Assembly: GCA_024234395.1 (NCBI GenBank)
Contig: JACKOH010000002.1
Coordinates: forward strand, 62,001-126,000
DNA from: Pseudomonadales bacterium
GTDB lineage: Bacteria > Pseudomonadota > Gammaproteobacteria > Pseudomonadales > Pseudohongiellaceae
Direction of reading: 5' to 3'
DNA length: 64,000 nt
Below are positions 61,301 to 64,000 of the stretch, piece by piece. Position 1 is the first letter of the stretch. Every line of letters starts with the position of its first letter. A model generated the notes under the pieces. That model searched no databases, was not told where the DNA came from, and worked only from the letters and a program-made list of their open reading frames with translations. The translations under genes and the position numbers were made by a program.

Positions 61301-63868
61301 TTACAGGGTCCGCGCCACTTCCCGGGTTTCATAAACCTCGATTTTGTCGCCAACCCGGACATCGTTGTAATTCCTTACCCCGATACCGCACTCCATGCCG
61401 TTACGGACTTCATTGGCGTCGTCCTTGAAGCGTCGCAGGGATTCCAGTTCACCCTGGTAGATCACCACGTTGTCCCGCAGCACCCGGATTGGCTTGTTGC
61501 GGTAAACCGTGCCTTCAATCACCATACTGCCGGCAATCTGTCCGAATTTGGGCGAATTGAATACGTCGCGCACCTCGGCGATACCGACAATTTCTTCGCG
61601 CAGTTCCGGCTTGAGCATACCGCCCAGCAGCGCCTTGGCATCATCAATCACGTCATAGATGACATTGTAGTAGCGTAACTCGAGCCCTTCGTTTTCAACC
61701 ACGTCCCGGGCGGCGCGGTCGGCCCGGACATTAAAACCGATCAGCATCGCGCTGGAGGTGGCAGCCAGATGCGCGTCGGTTTCGGTGATTCCGCCCACGC
61801 CCGAGGAAACCACATTGACCTCAACTTCTTCGTTACCGAGACTCTGCAGCGAGGAAACGATAGCCTCCACCGAGCCCCTGACATCACCTTTGACGATGAC
61901 ATTGAGAACGCGCTTCTCATCCTTGCCGATGCCGGCGAACAGGGAATCCATCTTGGCGGTCTGCTGCAGCGCGTGTTGCGTGTCCTTGGTACGGTCACGG
62001 CGGAACTCGGCAACTTCACGGGCCTTCTTCTCGTCCTTCACCACCACGAACTCGTCACCGGCTTCAGGTACCCCGGTCAGGCCCAGTATTTCCACCGGAA
62101 TGGAAGGACCTGCTGAGGCAACATTCTGACCATTTTCATCGATCAGCGCCCGGACCCGTCCATATTCATGACCTACCAGTACAATATCGCCGGTCTTCAG
62201 TATCCCGTTCTGCACCAGCACTGATGCTACCGGTCCGCGGCCCTTGTCGAGCCTTGACTCAATGACAATACCGTTACCCGGCACATCGGTAAATGCCTTC
62301 AGCTCCAGCAGTTCGGCCTGCAGCAGCACGGCTTCCAACAGCTCTTCTATGCCCTGACCCGTATGCGCCGAAACTTCCACGAACTGGGTATCGCCACCCC
62401 AGGAATCGGGAATGACATCCAGCGTTGCGAGCTCGTTCTTCACCTTGTCGGGATCGGCATTTTCCTTGTCGATCTTGTTGATTGCGACAACCATGGGTAC
62501 GCCGGCTGCCCGGGCATGATTAACTGCCTCTTCGGTCTGCGGTTTAACACCGTCGTCGGCAGCCACTACCAGTATGACCACGTCCGTGGCTTTGGCACCG
62601 CGGGAGCGCATGGCGCTGAATGCGGCGTGCCCCGGCGTATCCAGGAAACTGACCATGCCATGCTCGGTATCTACATGATAGGCACCGATATGCTGGGTAA
62701 TACCACCCGCCTCATGGGAGACCACGCTGGATTTACGGATATAGTCCAGCAAGGAGGTTTTACCATGGTCGACATGGCCCATAACAGTGACAACCGGCGC
62801 TCTGACAATTTCCTGCTTGCCTTCATGCTGAGCCAGATCTTCGTAAAGTTGTTCTTCGATAGCGTCCTCCGATACAAATCTGGCCCGGTGTCCCATTTCT
62901 TCGATGAGAAGGGTTGAAGTATCGCGATCCAGCAACTGGTTGATGGTCGCCATGACTCCCATCTTAAACAGCACCTTGACCACTTCGGCCGCCTTGACGG
63001 ACATCTTCTGAGCCAGGTCCGCCACCGAATTGGCTTCGCCTATGGTGATCTCTCTGGAGATAAACTCGGTGGGCTTCTCGAATGCATGGCGCTTGCCGGT
63101 CATACGCGACTTGGTCTTGCGGCCGCCGCGTCGGACGTGGCTTTCCACCTCTGCGTATTCACCGTCCTCCAACACAAAATCGTCGGCAGTGGGGGTACGC
63201 TCCCGGCCATGCCGGCGCAGGGATTTGTCCTTGTGTTTGTGAGTTTTCTTGTCGGCGCTGCGATCATCGTCTTCTGACTCTCGCGGTGACTTGCGCTTGG
63301 CTGTGGTGCGGCCGGCCTTACCGGCTTCCGCAGCATCCGCGGATGCATCCGCAGCAATCTCAGGCGCAGCCGGAGATTCTGTCGCCGGGGATTCTTCGGC
63401 CGGCTGCTCCACCGCAGGCGCTTCACTCGCAACTTCGGAAGCTTCCGCCGTGGCTGCAGCGTCAGTCACCTGCTCGGCGCTTACCGCCTCAAGCTGCTGT
63501 TCTGCTTCGGCCGCTGCCGCTTCCTGAGTGGCGACTTCCTGTTCCTGTTCCGGCAGGGCGCTGCGTTTTACGTAAGTACGCTTCTTGCGTACTTCGACAT
63601 TGACAGTTTTGCTGCGCCCATGCCCGGGTGACGACTTCAGAGTCGCAATGGTCTTGCGCTTCAGGGTGATCTTTCGCGGGGCGGCATCGGCGGTTTCCCG
63701 ATTGCCATGACCACGCCGCAAGAACAGCAATAATGTGTTCTTGTCGTCATTGGTAATGGTCTCATCAGGATTGGTATGCGGGAGACCCGCTTCTTTGATC
63801 TGTGCAAGAAGCTTGTCCTCCGTTACACCTACCACTCTGGCAAGTTCTTTAACTGTTACATCTGCCAT
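61301..63868 (-). CDS. infB: Translation initiation factor IF-2
   Basis: About 855 residues from the ATG at 63868 (MADVTVKEL), with an AAGGGG site (a TTG two codons upstream also reads). The N-terminal IF2_N segment (VGVTEDKLLAQIKEAGLPHT) is followed by a low-complexity Ala/Glu-rich linker and a basic region. The GTPase domain has GHVDHGKTSLLDYIR (about 362), DTPGHAAFSAMR and the specificity motif NKID, then the C-terminal IF2 domains (ILKTGDIVLVGHEYGRVRAL, GIVEAVRDVF-like). It brings initiator tRNA to the 30S subunit. Complete and typical of gammaproteobacteria. Confidence 0.98.
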   Translation of the reverse strand: MADVTVKELARVVGVTEDKLLAQIKEAGLPHTNPDETITNDDKNTLLLFLRRGHGNRETADAAPRKITLKRKTIATLKSSPGHGRSKTVNVEVRKKRTYVKRSALPEQEQEVATQEAAAAEAEQQLEAVSAEQVTDAAATAEASEVASEAPAVEQPAEESPATESPAAPEIAADASADAAEAGKAGRTTAKRKSPRESEDDDRSADKKTHKHKDKSLRRHGRERTPTADDFVLEDGEYAEVESHVRRGGRKTKSRMTGKRHAFEKPTEFISREITIGEANSVADLAQKMSVKAAEVVKVLFKMGVMATINQLLDRDTSTLLIEEMGHRARFVSEDAIEEQLYEDLAQHEGKQEIVRAPVVTVMGHVDHGKTSLLDYIRKSSVVSHEAGGITQHIGAYHVDTEHGMVSFLDTPGHAAFSAMRSRGAKATDVVILVVAADDGVKPQTEEAVNHARAAGVPMVVAINKIDKENADPDKVKNELATLDVIPDSWGGDTQFVEVSAHTGQGIEELLEAVLLQAELLELKAFTDVPGNGIVIESRLDKGRGPVASVLVQNGILKTGDIVLVGHEYGRVRALIDENGQNVASAGPSIPVEILGLTGVPEAGDEFVVVKDEKKAREVAEFRRDRTKDTQHALQQTAKMDSLFAGIGKDEKRVLNVIVKGDVRGSVEAIVSSLQSLGNEEVEVNVVSSGVGGITETDAHLAATSSAMLIGFNVRADRAARDVVENEGLELRYYNVIYDVIDDAKALLGGMLKPELREEIVGIAEVRDVFNSPKFGQIAGSMVIEGTVYRNKPIRVLRDNVVIYQGELESLRRFKDDANEVRNGMECGIGVRNYNDVRVGDKIEVYETREVARTL

Positions 63869-63910
63869 TGACAAAATACCCCTTAGAATCTTACCTCACG
63901 GACCTGCCGA

Positions 63911-64000
63911 TCACTCGAACCACGGCGCCCTCGCGGTCATGATCAACTGGCCGGCTCGTTCTTCATCCATGTCTTCAATTTCCATCAACTCATCCACGGA
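63911..64000 (-). CDS. nusA: Transcription factor NusA, C-terminal fragment
   Basis: The last 29 codons and stop of nusA lie at the right edge; the gene continues beyond the window. The frame reads SVDELMEIEDMDEERAGQLI followed by MTARAPWFE, the second acidic helix-hairpin-helix repeat and the '(A)R-x-WF' tail of gammaproteobacterial NusA. infB starts 42 bases downstream, as in the rimP-nusA-infB operon. Too short for the open-frame list, so it is called from translation alone. Confidence 0.88.
   Translation of the reverse strand, partial: SVDELMEIEDMDEERAGQLIMTARAPWFE

Noticed and set aside
63249..63527. Ala/Ser-rich plus-strand frame in the infB linker
   Set aside because: Product of the low-complexity Ala/Glu-rich IF-2 linker read in reverse.

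Overview
The window looks like part of a gammaproteobacterial chromosome. The right end carries, on the minus strand, the conserved order nusA (C-terminal end only) - infB - rbfA - truB - rpsO - pnp, closed by a clear intrinsic terminator. Base composition is moderately GC-rich. Most remaining genes encode secreted, outer-membrane or membrane proteins: TonB-dependent receptor, CzcCBA-type efflux, MscK-type channel, many Sec signal peptides. This suits a free-living, probably aquatic, heterotroph. The genus cannot be fixed from the sequence. No rRNA, tRNA, CRISPR array, complete insertion sequence or prophage was seen.

Layout. 1-3.1 kb (minus): start of a MATE exporter coupled by an ATGA overlap to an ABC exporter, then a DUF2189 membrane protein. 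3.5-9.7 kb (plus): a heavy-metal efflux operon (small secreted protein, czcC, czcB, czcA). 9.6-12.4 kb (minus): exported amidase, AI-2E-type permease and a possible small ORF. 12.8-14.8 kb: an ATP-grasp protein followed by what looks like a decayed gene. 14.8-20.1 kb: an RNase J-type nuclease and a large mechanosensitive channel. 20.1-28.7 kb: an accessory stretch of small exported proteins (two cupins, PD40 propeller, alpha/beta hydrolase, DUF6152), a b561 cytochrome, a DUF6644-like gene pair and a DsbA-like protein, with dispersed repeats. 27.9-31.6 kb: unknown secreted proteins and a stand-alone Anbu proteasome-like peptidase. 31.8-34.7 kb: membrane alpha/beta hydrolase and exported cyclase-family enzyme. 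34.7-38.3 kb: a three-gene operon of beta-barrel, cupredoxin and membrane class III nucleotide cyclase. 38.5-44.1 kb: exported B3-like metallo-hydrolase, NHL propeller, M13 peptidase and exported FAH-family enzyme, with a palindromic repeat in two copies. 44.2-46.3 kb: a TPR protein gene broken by one nonsense codon. 46.4-57.1 kb: a fused DUF6644-like protein, TetR and TonB-receptor genes with an unusual intergenic region, a sodium:solute symporter, an exported methyltransferase, DUF1993, and a DoxX/DODA-type pair divergent from a LysR regulator. 57.1-64 kb: the translation and RNA-decay operon.

The most noteworthy points are: (i) the barrel-cupredoxin-cyclase operon, which could link periplasmic copper or redox state to a cyclic nucleotide; (ii) a palindromic repeat that supplies the hydrophobic core of an NHL protein's signal peptide, with a sister copy that is a perfect 58-bp palindrome; (iii) five tandem 14-bp repeats plus a dyad between a TetR gene and a TonB-receptor gene; (iv) an Anbu gene without its usual partners; (v) several enzymes of usually cytosolic families that carry signal peptides. 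Function assignments come from recognised motifs and family resemblance; no database search was possible.
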